A DNA stretch of 16,898 nucleotides from an uncultured Lachnospiraceae bacterium (GTDB lineage: Bacteria; Bacillota; Clostridia; Lachnospirales; Lachnospiraceae). The stretch covers positions 1 through 16,898 of the forward strand of contig CACYBJ010000059.1 of NCBI GenBank assembly GCA_902772565.1, read 5' to 3'. Numbering within the stretch: the stretch's first letter is position 1; the number at the start of each line of letters is the position of its first letter. Under the pieces are notes generated by a model. It searched no databases and was not told where the DNA came from. It saw nothing but the letters and a program-made list of their open reading frames with translations. This document shows positions 6,707 through 16,100 of the stretch, in pieces. Made by a program: the position numbers and the translations under genes.

Positions 6707-8083
6707 TTAGCCGATTTCGGCAAGCCATGTGTTAACCGTGTTCTTCCACTCACCGTCAGGGTACTTGCTTAAGTAGTCGTTATAGTAGGACTTGGCTTTG
6801 GTATTGTCCCCTGTGAGCTGGAAGGTTCTTGCAAGAAGATAAAGAACCTCTTCGTTATCCGGCGACTGTTCGTAGGCATAGGCCAGATAAGAGTTGGCCG
6901 TAGCATAGTCGGAGTTTTCGTAGTAGGTCTTGGCTTCTGTAAGAAGGGTATCTGCGGATACCTGAGAGGACATTACATCCGGATAAACGGCAAGGACCTG
7001 ATCGTACAGGCTCTTGGCAGATGCATTGTCAAGCTCGGTGGTGGTAACCGCTTCCAGTTTCTGTCTCAACAGAAACATCTCAAGGCTGCCTGCATTTCCG
7101 GACTGAAGCTGCTGGAAATATACGTAGGCATCGATGATATTGGTATAGTATTTTTCGGCAGATGCCATCTCGGCTTCCTGCTTATAACTGTCTGTTTCCT
7201 GCTCCTCTATTTCAAGTTTTGACTGAAGTGAGGAGTTTTCTTTCTGAAGTGTGTCTATTTCGGAAAGATACTGTGCCATTTCGGCACTGTTTGAAGACTC
7301 TTTGTTTAAGGCCTCCTGATCGTACTCCTGACGGACTCCCGGAACTATCAGGAAGTATACGCAGATAATTCCTATGAGGATTCCGGCGACAAGACTGAGA
7401 AACACTCTGTAATCCGGACCGGACTCTTCAAAATTGAAGTGAGGACGGACCTCGGCCTTGGACTTACCCCTCAAAATTTCTTTGGCTTCCGCTTCCTTTG
7501 CTTTGTCGTCGGGAACGGAAATGGTAAGGTCTGCGGCCACTCTTCTGATGTCTCTTATTTCAGCCAGAAGTCTTAAGGACTTTGGGTTGGCTATGTCATT
7601 CTTAAGAGTACGCTTAAGGGCTTTACGGGCTCTTGTATAGTCTCCGCTCTTCATGTAAAGTACGGCAAGCAGCTGCCATGCAGCCACATAGTCGGTATTC
7701 ATGGAAGCGGCACGCTTGAGCTGAATAAGCGCCTGATCGGTAGCTCCGGCTCTTGCCATTCGAAGTCCCTGATTGAACTTCTTTATGGAATTGCGGTAGC
7801 GGTCGAGTCTGGCCTGATTCTTATTGGCAATGCCAAGGAAATAGTTGGCCTTAACATTGTTGGGGTCGTAGTAATTCACCAGTACCCACTGAATCATTGC
7901 TTCACCCACTTCGCCCACCTGGAAGTAGCAGAGTCCGAGAAGATTCCTGGCCTCAACATACTTCTTATCAAGGCTTACAGCGCGGTTAAGCATGGTAATT
8001 GCACCGCTGACATCCTTGATTTTAGCCTTCTCGAGTCCTTTATTGTAATAATAGCATGCATACAGATGCGCAGCTCGACTCAT
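6707..8083 (-). CDS. membrane protein with TPR repeats on both sides of one transmembrane helix
   Basis: This 458-residue protein is built of helical repeats. The N-terminal 180 residues contain tetratricopeptide repeats in the pattern A-x-LLG-LCYFQVGEVGEA (44-62) and AAWQLLAVLYMKSGDYTRA (134-152). A charged linker, a single transmembrane helix (about 226-247), a glutamine/glutamate-rich coiled coil (about 264-310) and a second TPR region (about 375-458, ending with YYNDYLSKYPDGEW, like YbgF/BamD-type repeats) follow. There is no cleavable signal peptide. The predicted topology is cytoplasmic TPR, membrane, external coiled coil and TPR. It should act as a protein-protein scaffold linking cytoplasm and envelope; its partners are unknown. 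The start at 8083 overlaps the upstream small gene by ATGA, and AAAGGAG lies 11 bases before it. The 3' end runs up to the secreted-protein gene, an obvious candidate partner. Confidence 0.88.
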   Translation of the reverse strand: MSRAAHLYACYYYNKGLEKAKIKDVSGAITMLNRAVSLDKKYVEARNLLGLCYFQVGEVGEAMIQWVLVNYYDPNNVKANYFLGIANKNQARLDRYRNSIKKFNQGLRMARAGATDQALIQLKRAASMNTDYVAAWQLLAVLYMKSGDYTRARKALKRTLKNDIANPKSLRLLAEIRDIRRVAADLTISVPDDKAKEAEAKEILRGKSKAEVRPHFNFEESGPDYRVFLSLVAGILIGIICVYFLIVPGVRQEYDQEALNKESSNSAEMAQYLSEIDTLQKENSSLQSKLEIEEQETDSYKQEAEMASAEKYYTNIIDAYVYFQQLQSGNAGSLEMFLLRQKLEAVTTTELDNASAKSLYDQVLAVYPDVMSSQVSADTLLTEAKTYYENSDYATANSYLAYAYEQSPDNEEVLYLLARTFQLTGDNTKAKSYYNDYLSKYPDGEWKNTVNTWLAEIG

Positions 8084-8220
8084 TTGCTTCTTTTCTCCTT
8101 TAAGAGAGTATCAAGGATATCCGTGATATCAGGCTCTTTTCTGTCAAGAACAGACTCATCCTGAAGATCCAGTTCCTTGCTGGGTGAAAATTTTCTTACT
8201 TCTTCTTCGAAATTAAACAT
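8080..8220 (-). CDS. 46-residue small acidic protein upstream of the TPR gene
   Basis: This short frame reads MFNFEEEVRKFSPSKELDL, then a stretch rich in Asp and Glu, then DITDILDTLLKEKRSK. It has an ATG start with AAGGA 7 bases upstream (8231-8227) and a TGA that overlaps the ATG of the TPR membrane protein (ATGA at 8083-8080). That is the standard layout for translationally coupled genes. The protein looks soluble and amphipathic-helical, with acidic N-terminal and basic C-terminal ends and no membrane helix. I recognise no family. It is the first gene after the repeat-bearing intergenic region and so probably the first gene of its block. It may be a small partner of the TPR protein or simply a coupling leader peptide. 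The Shine-Dalgarno site and overlap make it likely to be translated. Confidence 0.68.
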   Translation of the reverse strand: MFNFEEEVRKFSPSKELDLQDESVLDRKEPDITDILDTLLKEKRSK

Positions 8221-8230
8221 AATAAATCCT

Positions 8231-8359
8231 TATAGATTCTGCTTGCAAAACTCCGCCTTGTCATGTATCAAAGATACATGGCGTTTTTCCCAACATTTTG
8301 CTTCGCAAAACGTCGCCTTGTCATAAGGTATCCTCCCGCTTCGCGGGTTTCCTTATGAC
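8231..8359 (-). repeat. two related hairpin repeat units between valS and the next operon
   Basis: On the plus strand two copies of a module are visible: GCAAAAC (8245-8251 and 8305-8311) then two bases then CGCCTTGTCAT (8253-8263 ... matching 8313-8323). Each copy is followed by a different hairpin. Copy one has an 8-bp stem CATGTATC/GATACATG with loop AAA (8262-8280). Copy two has a 9-bp stem GTCATAAGG/CCTTATGAC (8320-8328, 8351-8359) enclosing CCCGC/GCGGG (8335-8347). Each is preceded by a small TTTTGC/GCAAAA type hairpin (8237-8250; 8296-8310). The outer arm of copy two overlaps the valS stop codon. There is no T-tract on the minus strand, so it is not a standard terminator. It may stabilise or process the mRNA, or be a genome-wide REP-like repeat. 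Confidence 0.6.
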
Positions 8360-11019
8360 GTTAGGTGGTTAAGTCTTTCCTCTACGCCTGCAAGAGTAGC
8401 TTTGTACTTTTCAAGTTTGGCCTTCTCTTCTTCCACTTTTTCCTTCGGTGCTTTTGAGAGGAATCTTTCGTTTGAAAGCATACCGTTTGAACGCTTAAGT
8501 TCGCCCTCAAGTCTTGCTTTTTCCTTTGTGAGTCTTTCGATTTCCTTTTCGATATCCACAAGGTCGGCAAACGGAATATAGAGGGTAACCTCAGGAATTA
8601 CGGCAGATACGGCATCTGCATCGATTCCTGTCTTATCTTCCTGAATAACAACTTCCGATGCACCGGAAAGAGTTGCAAAGAAGTCCTTGCTGCCGGCAAA
8701 AATGCTGCGGTTCTTTTCGGATGCGGAAACCACAAATGTCTTGGCCTTTCTTGAAGGCGGAACGTTCATTTCCGCTCTTAAGTTTCTGAGAGCCTTAACA
8801 GCTTCCTTAATGATACCGATTGCCTCTTCTTCGGCTGCGAAGTTTCTTGCCTCGGAGTATACAGGCCACTCGGAAATCATAATGGATGTGTTTTCATCAA
8901 GCTCACCTTCGGCATCCTTAAGTGTGCAGTAGATTTCTTCCGTAACGAAAGGCATGTAAGGATGAAGCATCTTAAGAGCATCCTTAAGTACTGTTCTTAA
9001 TGTCCAGATGGCTGCCTTCTTGGTTTCTTTATCCTCGCCGTAAAGACGTGGTTTAACCATTTCGATGTACCAGTCACAGAGTTCTTCCCAGATGAAGTCA
9101 TATACCTTCTGTGCTGCCACGCCGAGTTCGTATTTATCAAGGTTTTCGGATACGGACTTAACAACATCGTTGCAGGTTGCAAGTATCCACTTGTCTGCAT
9201 CCGTAAGGAGGGATGCATCCACATTCTTGATTTTTCCGTCTTCGCCCATCTGATCCATGTTCATCATAATGAAACGGCTGGCGTTCCAAACCTTGTTGGC
9301 GAAGTTACGTGAGTTTTCAACCTTCTCCCAGTAGAAACGCATGTCGTTTCCGGGAGCATTTCCGGTAATGAGCGAGAAGCGGAGGGCATCTGCACCGTAC
9401 TTGTCAATTACTTCAAGCGGATCGATACCGTTACCGAGGGACTTGCTCATCTTGCGTCCCAAAGAATCCCTTACGAGACCGTGAATAAGTACGGTGTCAA
9501 AAGGAACTTTTCCGGTGTGCTCAAGTCCGGAGAACATCATTCTGATAACCCAGAAGAAGATGATGTCATAGCCGGTAACAAGAGTGTTTGTAGGATAGAA
9601 ATAATCAAGTTCTTCGGTCTTGCCCGGCCAGCCCAGAGTTGAGAAAGGCCAAAGGGCAGATGAGAACCATGTATCCAGCGTATCCGGATCCTGACGCATG
9701 GTCTTGCCGCACTTAGGGCAGGTGCAGGTATTTTCCATGGAAACTACCATCTCGCCGCAGTCGTCGCAGTAGAACGCAGGAATTCTGTGTCCCCACCAGA
9801 GCTGACGGGAAATACACCAGTCTTTGATATTCTCAAGCCAGTGATAGTAGGTCTTGTCGAAATGCTCCGGAACGAACTTTGTGTCGCCGTTTCTTACCGC
9901 GTCAATAGCAGGCCCTGCAAGAGGCTCCATCTTTACAAACCACTGAAGAGAAACTCTTGGCTCAATGGTTGTATGGCAACGGTAGCATGTACCTACATTA
10001 TGACTGTAATCTTCGATTTCGGTTAATGCGCCGCACTCCTTAAGATCCTTAACAATGGCCTCACGGGCTTCGTAGCGGTCCATACCGGCATATGCCGGAT
10101 AATCCTCGGTAATCTTTGCGTCTTCGGTAAGAACATTGATTACTTCAAGGTTGTGGCGAAGACCTACTTCATAGTCGTTAGGGTCATGGGCAGGTGTGAT
10201 CTTTACTACACCGGTACCGAATTCCATGTCTACGTATTCGTCGGCAACAACGGGAATCTCACGTCCTACGAGAGGAAGGATAACCTTCTTGCCGATAACG
10301 TCTTTATAACGATCATCATTTGGATTAACCGCAACTGCAGTATCGCCCAGCATGGTCTCAGGTCTTGTGGTGGCCATTTCGATGTATCCGCTGCCGTCGG
10401 CATATGGATATCTTAAATGCCAGAAATGTCCTGCCTGATCTTCATACTCAATCTCCGCATCGGAAATAGATGTAAGGCAGTGAGGACACCAGTTGATTAT
10501 CCTCTTGCCTCTGTAAATAAGACCTTTGTTGTAAAGGTTGAAGAATACCTGTTTAACGGCTTTGTTGCAGCCCTCATCCATGGTGAATCTTTCACGGTCC
10601 CAGTCGCAGGATGAACCAAGCTTTCGAAGCTGCTTAACGATTCTTCCGCCGTACTGCTTCTTCCAGTCCCAGGCTCTTTCGAGGAACTTCTCGCGTCCCA
10701 GATCGTCCTTGGTAAGACCTTCCGCCTTCATGGCTTCAACGATCTTAGCCTCGGTTGCGATGGATGCATGATCCGTACCCGGAAGCCAGAGTGCCTCATA
10801 GCCGGACATTCTCTTGTAACGGATAATGATATCCTGCATTGTGTTGTCAAGGGCATGTCCCATGTGAAGCTGTCCCGTGATATTCGGAGGTGGCATAACT
10901 ATGGTATAAGGCTTCTTTTCCTTATCTACCTTTGCATGGAAATACTTTTTGTTTTCCCAGTTTTCATAAAGTTTTGTTTCGATCTCTTTGGGATCGTAAT
11001 TCTTGGCAAGTTCCTTCAT
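8353..11019 (-). CDS. valS: valine--tRNA ligase
   Basis: This 888-residue class I aminoacyl-tRNA synthetase charges tRNA-Val in the cytoplasm. The N-terminal catalytic signature is PPPNITGQLHMGHALDNT, with the HIGH equivalent HMGH at 52-55. The editing (CP1) domain shows TTRPETMLGDTAVAV (217-231). A zinc-ribbon-like insertion has paired cysteines (YCDDCG at 418-421, CPKCG at 434-437). KMSKS is at 523-527 within GRKMSKSLGNGIDP. The anticodon-binding domain follows, and the tail is the ValS-specific C-terminal coiled coil (about 810-880). Length is normal. The ATG at 11019 has AAGGGAG about 12 bases upstream, a rather long spacing. Only 34 bases separate it from the TPR-like gene, so there is no room for a T-box leader of the kind often found on Firmicute synthetase genes. 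It should be co-transcribed with the Hsp70-like cluster. Confidence 0.97.
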   Translation of the reverse strand: MKELAKNYDPKEIETKLYENWENKKYFHAKVDKEKKPYTIVMPPPNITGQLHMGHALDNTMQDIIIRYKRMSGYEALWLPGTDHASIATEAKIVEAMKAEGLTKDDLGREKFLERAWDWKKQYGGRIVKQLRKLGSSCDWDRERFTMDEGCNKAVKQVFFNLYNKGLIYRGKRIINWCPHCLTSISDAEIEYEDQAGHFWHLRYPYADGSGYIEMATTRPETMLGDTAVAVNPNDDRYKDVIGKKVILPLVGREIPVVADEYVDMEFGTGVVKITPAHDPNDYEVGLRHNLEVINVLTEDAKITEDYPAYAGMDRYEAREAIVKDLKECGALTEIEDYSHNVGTCYRCHTTIEPRVSLQWFVKMEPLAGPAIDAVRNGDTKFVPEHFDKTYYHWLENIKDWCISRQLWWGHRIPAFYCDDCGEMVVSMENTCTCPKCGKTMRQDPDTLDTWFSSALWPFSTLGWPGKTEELDYFYPTNTLVTGYDIIFFWVIRMMFSGLEHTGKVPFDTVLIHGLVRDSLGRKMSKSLGNGIDPLEVIDKYGADALRFSLITGNAPGNDMRFYWEKVENSRNFANKVWNASRFIMMNMDQMGEDGKIKNVDASLLTDADKWILATCNDVVKSVSENLDKYELGVAAQKVYDFIWEELCDWYIEMVKPRLYGEDKETKKAAIWTLRTVLKDALKMLHPYMPFVTEEIYCTLKDAEGELDENTSIMISEWPVYSEARNFAAEEEAIGIIKEAVKALRNLRAEMNVPPSRKAKTFVVSASEKNRSIFAGSKDFFATLSGASEVVIQEDKTGIDADAVSAVIPEVTLYIPFADLVDIEKEIERLTKEKARLEGELKRSNGMLSNERFLSKAPKEKVEEEKAKLEKYKATLAGVEERLNHLTS

Positions 11020-11053
11020 TGAAATCTATAACTCCCTTTTTGATTTATCTGTT

Positions 11054-11878
11054 TTAGTTTTCTCTGTACTCCTGCTTTATCTTTCCGAGAGTTTCATCGA
11101 AAAGCCACCAGAAGTCTTCGTCTTTGTCCTTTAACTCCATGAGTTTTAAAACGTTCATGTAGTCGGTGTTGTACTCTCTGTTGTCCTCTATGAAATAGAA
11201 CTGGTTTTCTATTCTCCGGACAAGTTCGTCATCGGACTGGTAGGCCGATAACTCGCGGGCAAAGGAATCTTCGTCGCCGTCAAGTTTTAAGCAGTACAGA
11301 TACTGGCAAAGCGACTCTTTATTATTGTTCTTTCTGTAGGCGGAATCAAAGAGTTTTGATGCTGCCTGGAAACGTCCGCTCCTTGCGGTTAGAACACCCA
11401 GGTTATGCATAACATCACCCTGTTCCGGTTCCTTAAGTTCCGAAAAGTCCTTATCATCCATGAGCTGCCTGTATTCGAAGCCCGCCTCTCTGAACTTTCT
11501 GAAACTCATAAGAGAATCGGCATGTCTCTTCTTTCTTTCCACCGGAAGCATGTCATAAAGAGCATCTATTTCGGCTATGAGGTTGTTGATCTCTTCCTCG
11601 GTATAGTAGTCGGTGCTGACGAAAATGGAGACCACTATGTCCTTAAGACCCGCGCCTCTTCCCATTAACTGCTCAAGGAAATTCGCACGCTCCTCCATTC
11701 CCAGTTCCGTCCTGATCCAGCCTGCCAGCTGAACGTTGGAAAGATCCTCCTCAATGGTATCTATATTGTGATAAAGATAGTAACAAAGTTCTTCCATGGT
11801 ATAGACGCTGATGCCCGTGGTCTGAAACGTATAAGGCACCTTCGCTTTGTTACCTATACAGAAAATAAACTTTCCCAT
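11054..11878 (-). CDS. TPR-like protein of the Hsp70-like gene cluster
   Basis: This is a 274-residue soluble protein of no family I can name. The N-terminal part (1-115) starts MGKFIFCIGNKAKVPYTFQT and includes VYTMEELCYYLYHNIDTI, then a long helical stretch. The middle (about 120-200) reads like tetratricopeptide repeats (EYRQLMDD, HNLGVLTARSGRFQAASKLF, with the alternating small and large residues of helix pairs). The C-terminus is acidic and helical with DFWWLFDETLGKI. There is no signal peptide or membrane helix. The ATG overlaps the stop of the Hsp70-like gene by one base (TAATG), which implies coupled synthesis. TPR proteins commonly act as co-chaperones or adaptors for Hsp70s, so a partner of the adjacent Hsp70-like ATPase is the natural inference. 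valS follows by 34 bases. Confidence 0.82.
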   Translation of the reverse strand: MGKFIFCIGNKAKVPYTFQTTGISVYTMEELCYYLYHNIDTIEEDLSNVQLAGWIRTELGMEERANFLEQLMGRGAGLKDIVVSIFVSTDYYTEEEINNLIAEIDALYDMLPVERKKRHADSLMSFRKFREAGFEYRQLMDDKDFSELKEPEQGDVMHNLGVLTARSGRFQAASKLFDSAYRKNNNKESLCQYLYCLKLDGDEDSFARELSAYQSDDELVRRIENQFYFIEDNREYNTDYMNVLKLMELKDKDEDFWWLFDETLGKIKQEYREN

Positions 11879-13149
11879 TACAGCTCGATCACTTTCTCCC
11901 AGATGCGGTAGGTGTTCTCAAAGAACTCACCGAATCCGAGGTCCTTTACAGTAAGCACCGCAGTATCCCTGTCAATGAACTTGACGCCCACGGACACTCT
12001 GGTGGTTTTATTTTCTCTCTGTTCGAGATTCTTAAGATTCATGACAACATGCTTGGTTTCTTTACGTACGGCATTGAAGATCGTGAAGAAGATTTCGTCC
12101 GTGTCATCCACGATTCCGACTGTCTTTGCCTTAACCCTCTTCCAGGGCATTCCGGCATCCACAAGCCTTACTTCACCTATTCTGTTGTCTTTAAACATTC
12201 TGATGGAAATGGTGCATCTCACCTGATCGTCGGTAAGGAATAAATAGTCCTTGTAATCTTCGTTTCCGATGATCATGCCGGCATATGCCGCACCCTTCGA
12301 ATACAGATTCTGACCCTTAAACACTCTTCGGCCGATGCATAAGGACTTTATGATACCGTCGGCCCAGTTGCCGTCAAAGCCCACACCGGTAAAGTACATG
12401 GTGGAGACTATCTGTCTGTAAAGAAGCTTGTCGGTGATATTCTTAAAGTTACCTGCAAGTCTTCCTTCAACGGTGTCGGAAAGCATACCGTAATCCATGT
12501 CGTCCGAAAGGTCCTCGCCTCTTGCCGTAATGGTTATGGGCAGACCCTTCTTGGCTATGGAAAGCTGGTAGTATTTAAGTCCTTCTTCGTCAAAGTCGAA
12601 AAGGGAAACATCATTGACCCAGAGTTCCTTTTTCTGGCTGATGGTATAGTACATGAAACTTTCCATGTAACTGATGACCATCACTCTGTTCATATCGGTA
12701 CCGATGGACTGAAAGGCGTTGTTAATGGCAGCCACTACGGCATCTGTCTTGTTTCTGACGGTAACCACCACCCGGGTGATTTCATCCGTCAGATAGCTCT
12801 GGTGAACCGCAGTATAGATTTTTCTGATAAAGCGCTCAAGTAACGCCTCACCGGAATAATCGGTGCCGAAAATGTCGGTCATCTCCCCTGTTTCCACTTT
12901 CTTCAAAAGTTCGGAAACAAAGACGCCGGCATTACGGTTTCTGCACCTGATGGCCTCTTCGCCTACTATCCAGTCTCTGGTATCATTTCTGACACAGAGA
13001 ACCGTAGGTACAAGGTATATTCCTTTGTTTGGCACGACGGAAACGGACTCCGGCTCCGCAAAGTCACGGCTCACCGAAAGCTGGGTGGTTTCGGTACCCA
13101 GGTCGATGCCGATTATAAGTTTTCCGGTTCCGCTTGTTCTTTCAAACAT
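11878..13149 (-). CDS. compact divergent Hsp70-like ATPase (DUF5716-like)
   Basis: This 423-residue actin/Hsp70-fold protein carries a phosphate-1 loop GIDLGTETTQLSVS (14-27) and a DnaK-like PTVLCV...WIVGEEA segment (48-66). A stretch RVVVTVRNKTDAVVAAINNA...VMVISYMES (126-164) aligns with the DnaK region ending NEPTAA. An adenosine-type motif FTGVGFDG (253-260) and SKGAAYAG (284-291) follow. The phosphate-2 region (183-198, LFDFDEEGLKYYQLSI) lacks the GGG of DnaK. Residues ~305-410 resemble a substrate-binding beta domain, with VSVGVKFIDRDTAVLTVKD paralleling the DnaK stretch that ends in AKDKGTG. There is no helical lid, and the whole is some 200 residues shorter than DnaK. AAAGGG lies 9 bases upstream of the ATG. 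From memory it belongs with DUF5716 of Clostridia; this was not checked. ATPase activity is plausible but uncertain. Confidence 0.82.
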   Translation of the reverse strand: MFERTSGTGKLIIGIDLGTETTQLSVSRDFAEPESVSVVPNKGIYLVPTVLCVRNDTRDWIVGEEAIRCRNRNAGVFVSELLKKVETGEMTDIFGTDYSGEALLERFIRKIYTAVHQSYLTDEITRVVVTVRNKTDAVVAAINNAFQSIGTDMNRVMVISYMESFMYYTISQKKELWVNDVSLFDFDEEGLKYYQLSIAKKGLPITITARGEDLSDDMDYGMLSDTVEGRLAGNFKNITDKLLYRQIVSTMYFTGVGFDGNWADGIIKSLCIGRRVFKGQNLYSKGAAYAGMIIGNEDYKDYLFLTDDQVRCTISIRMFKDNRIGEVRLVDAGMPWKRVKAKTVGIVDDTDEIFFTIFNAVRKETKHVVMNLKNLEQRENKTTRVSVGVKFIDRDTAVLTVKDLGFGEFFENTYRIWEKVIEL

Positions 13150-13167
13150 TTCTGATTACCCTTTTTG

Positions 13168-16100
13168 CTAAATCTCCCTGAAAAGCTGGGAAATGGCAAA
13201 TTCATTCTTTACATATTCGTTAAGAAGCTCTACGGACTTGCTCTTGTCTCTCGAGTTTCTTGCATTAATTATGGCATTTATCCTTGCAAAACGGCTCTTG
13301 CCGCCGGCAGAGGATACAAAGTTACCTGTTACGGTAAATCTTTCGGACTGAGTCACGTTCTTACCGTCATCGTCGGTAATGATATAGTCCACGCTTTCGC
13401 CTGCAAAAAGTACGATTTCCTTAACGAACATACCGTAGCAGACATCGCGCATGGCCTCTTCCCTGATGGTCTTTCGTCCGTCGACACGGGTAAGCAGGTT
13501 AATGATCACCCTGTGGCTCGGATTGGACTTGTAGGAAATATAAACCTTGTCTTCCATGTCTTCCGGAATACGGAAGTACTTGGCAAAATTCATAAAGCAG
13601 GGGAGAATCTTTCCTCTGGAATTAAGTACATCCAGCCAGTTCTTTGCAAAGTCGATCTCATCCTGCGTAAGGTCCGGTGTTACCGCATAGTTCTTAAGAA
13701 GAGCAAGGAGCACAATGTCATTGGTCTCGTAGTAAGAATCCCTTCTCATGTTATCTATGCTGTTTTTGGTGAGCGGCACATCAAACACCAGATACTTGTA
13801 GGCCAGGAAATTGAAGTAGGCTCTTGCAAGGGAGCGGTCTCTCATTCTCCTGTGATAATGTGCATAAACCTTCTCGGCATAAGGGAGAAAACTCTCGGTA
13901 AAGAGTATCTGGGCAAGAAGCCTTTCATCCATGTCCGATGTAGCAAGCTTCATGTCAACGCCTACCTGCCAGATGTCATACATGTCACCTGTCATGCCGT
14001 TATAGAAACTGTCAAGGTAGCTGACAATTTTCTCATCTCTTCTTCCTGCAAGGAACAGGTAATACATAATGTCCGAGATGAGTTTGTCAAAACTTCCCAG
14101 CTGCTGCTGAGGAAGGGATGTGGCAAACTTCTCAAGAAGCTTGATATCAACATCCTCGTAGCCGCATTCGCTCATTAACCTGTAGGCGGCATCATACTGT
14201 TCTCTGAGAATAAGAAGGCCTGCAAGTTTACCCCTTCTTGCGGGAGTAAGAAGCTTGTATTCCAGCTTCTCGATGTCCTCTTCGGTGATTTCATCCTGAG
14301 CATGATCGTAGAAGTAAAGCACCAGCTCCGCAAGCATGGTTTCTGAGGCATATGCCGAGACATTGTTAAGAGTCAGAAGCTGCTTACGAAGGTCTACGGA
14401 GACCTGGTCGTACTTGCGCATTCTGTGGGCTCTGTCCGCAAGGCATACTATTAAATCATCCTTGTCCCTGTTGCAGGCATATGCCTTTTTAACAAGGGAA
14501 TCGTCGGATATCAGTTTTTCGATTTTTGTATTGTCGTCCGGAACGTATCTGTTGTTGGCAGCGTCCAAAAGGAAGACTTTATAGTTTTCGGAGAATATGT
14601 CTATCTGAGCCTGTCCGTTGATGAGAGGAACTACCATTTCATCATCCAGTTCCCTGTGAGCAACACAGACAAATCTCATGAGAGGATTCTCACACTCGAT
14701 TTCATTTCTGAAAATCACTTTGTGAAGGTATTCGTCGTATCTGTCGGCAGATGCATCATCGCTTAAGCAGTCATTGTAAATAATGGACAAAGCGCTGTTG
14801 TTCTTGCCGTCACGCATCAGCTGGGATGCAAAGAGACGAATCTTCTCTTTGTAATTTTCGTAAACAATAGGATTGGAATCCTTGTGCAGCACTATGTTGG
14901 CATAAAGGTAGGCAAGCTTTCTTTCATTAAGCTTGGAATTATACACATAGTACATGAGTACTGACTGGTCCAGATCCTCTTCAAAGTCGCCGCTGTGGGC
15001 GTACATGTAATATTCGTAAAGGTCGCCGATGCGAAGGTTCTCCTCCACACCTCTTCTGTACCACTTAAAGTAGGCATTGTCCTTCTTGTAATTCCTGATG
15101 AGCATCTGGCAGATGGCAAGAAGGGTATCCTTCAACTGGAATCTCTCATAAACAGCCGTAAGGATGTTGTAATGAATCTTCAGGAAGTTGCCGTTTCGAA
15201 GTACCAGAGATGTGTACTGTCTTGCCACGTCGCGGCTGCAGTAATTGTGCTTTAACGCAAAGTAAATGGCTCTGGTCTCGAAGTCTCCCGTATCCTTAAG
15301 AAGCAGAGGCTCCGTGTTAAGGATCCTGGCTGCATAAAGATACATAAGCGGACTGTTGCAGCCCGCATTATAAAGGGCGTTAAGCTCGTCAAATCCCAGT
15401 TTTACATTCTTTGTGAATCTGTCTTCAAGAAGGAAGGACAGAAGCACAAGTGAATACTCCTCAGGGTTAGCATCCTGAAGGGCATAAATCTTTTCGAGAG
15501 ACACGTCCTTTACTTCCGGGTTTAACCTTGCTTCAAGGTAGTAGCTCAAACCTTTGGTAAAAGGAGTAAATACAGCCTCGTTGTTTCCTGTTACGGACTG
15601 AAGCAAAGCCACTGCAGGGCTTTCCTTGCCGGCAACCTTAAGAAGAAGGGCACGTACAAGGTTGGCAAATACCGCATCTGCCCCTTCGATACCTTCGTAG
15701 TCGTCCATTAAGGCCTGGCCTTCGGAAACAAATCTTCCCACAGGGATGGCGTTCATCTCATGGGCAATAAGATTCTCTGTGAGTCTGATGCCGATGTTCT
15801 TAAGTCGTCTTTCCCTGATATAAGAGTTTGGATCGGCATGCGGAATCCTTGCTGTAAGGCCTATTTCGGCGCTGACACCGCAGCCTGTTATGGAAAGAGT
15901 GCAGAAGTTGGTACCCTCTGCCATTCTTTCGGGATAGATCACATACTTAAGATCGTACTCATCACCGATAAAATCTTCGTTACGGATGAGTTCCCTGTCG
16001 GGATCCATAAACGGCATGTCACATGCCACATTAAGTGAAATGAATCCCCAGGTATTCTTTTTGATCTTAATGCTGTCGGAGAAATTGCTGAGACCACAGT

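Noticed and set aside
8262..8287. Plus-strand hairpin CATGTATC/GATACATG followed by GCGTTTTT, resembling a terminator
   Set aside because: There is no plus-strand transcription unit upstream, and it fits better as one half of the two-unit intergenic repeat.
8320..8359. Rho-independent terminator for valS
   Set aside because: The stem is strong, but on the minus strand it is followed by AAGGCGACG rather than a T-tract, and its arm overlaps the stop codon.
13165..14178. Long plus-strand open frame (337 codons) opposite the giant-protein gene
   Set aside because: Its translation is Cys/His/Lys-rich with no recognisable domain. It lies wholly antisense to the well-supported solenoid gene and has no ribosome binding site that decides a start.
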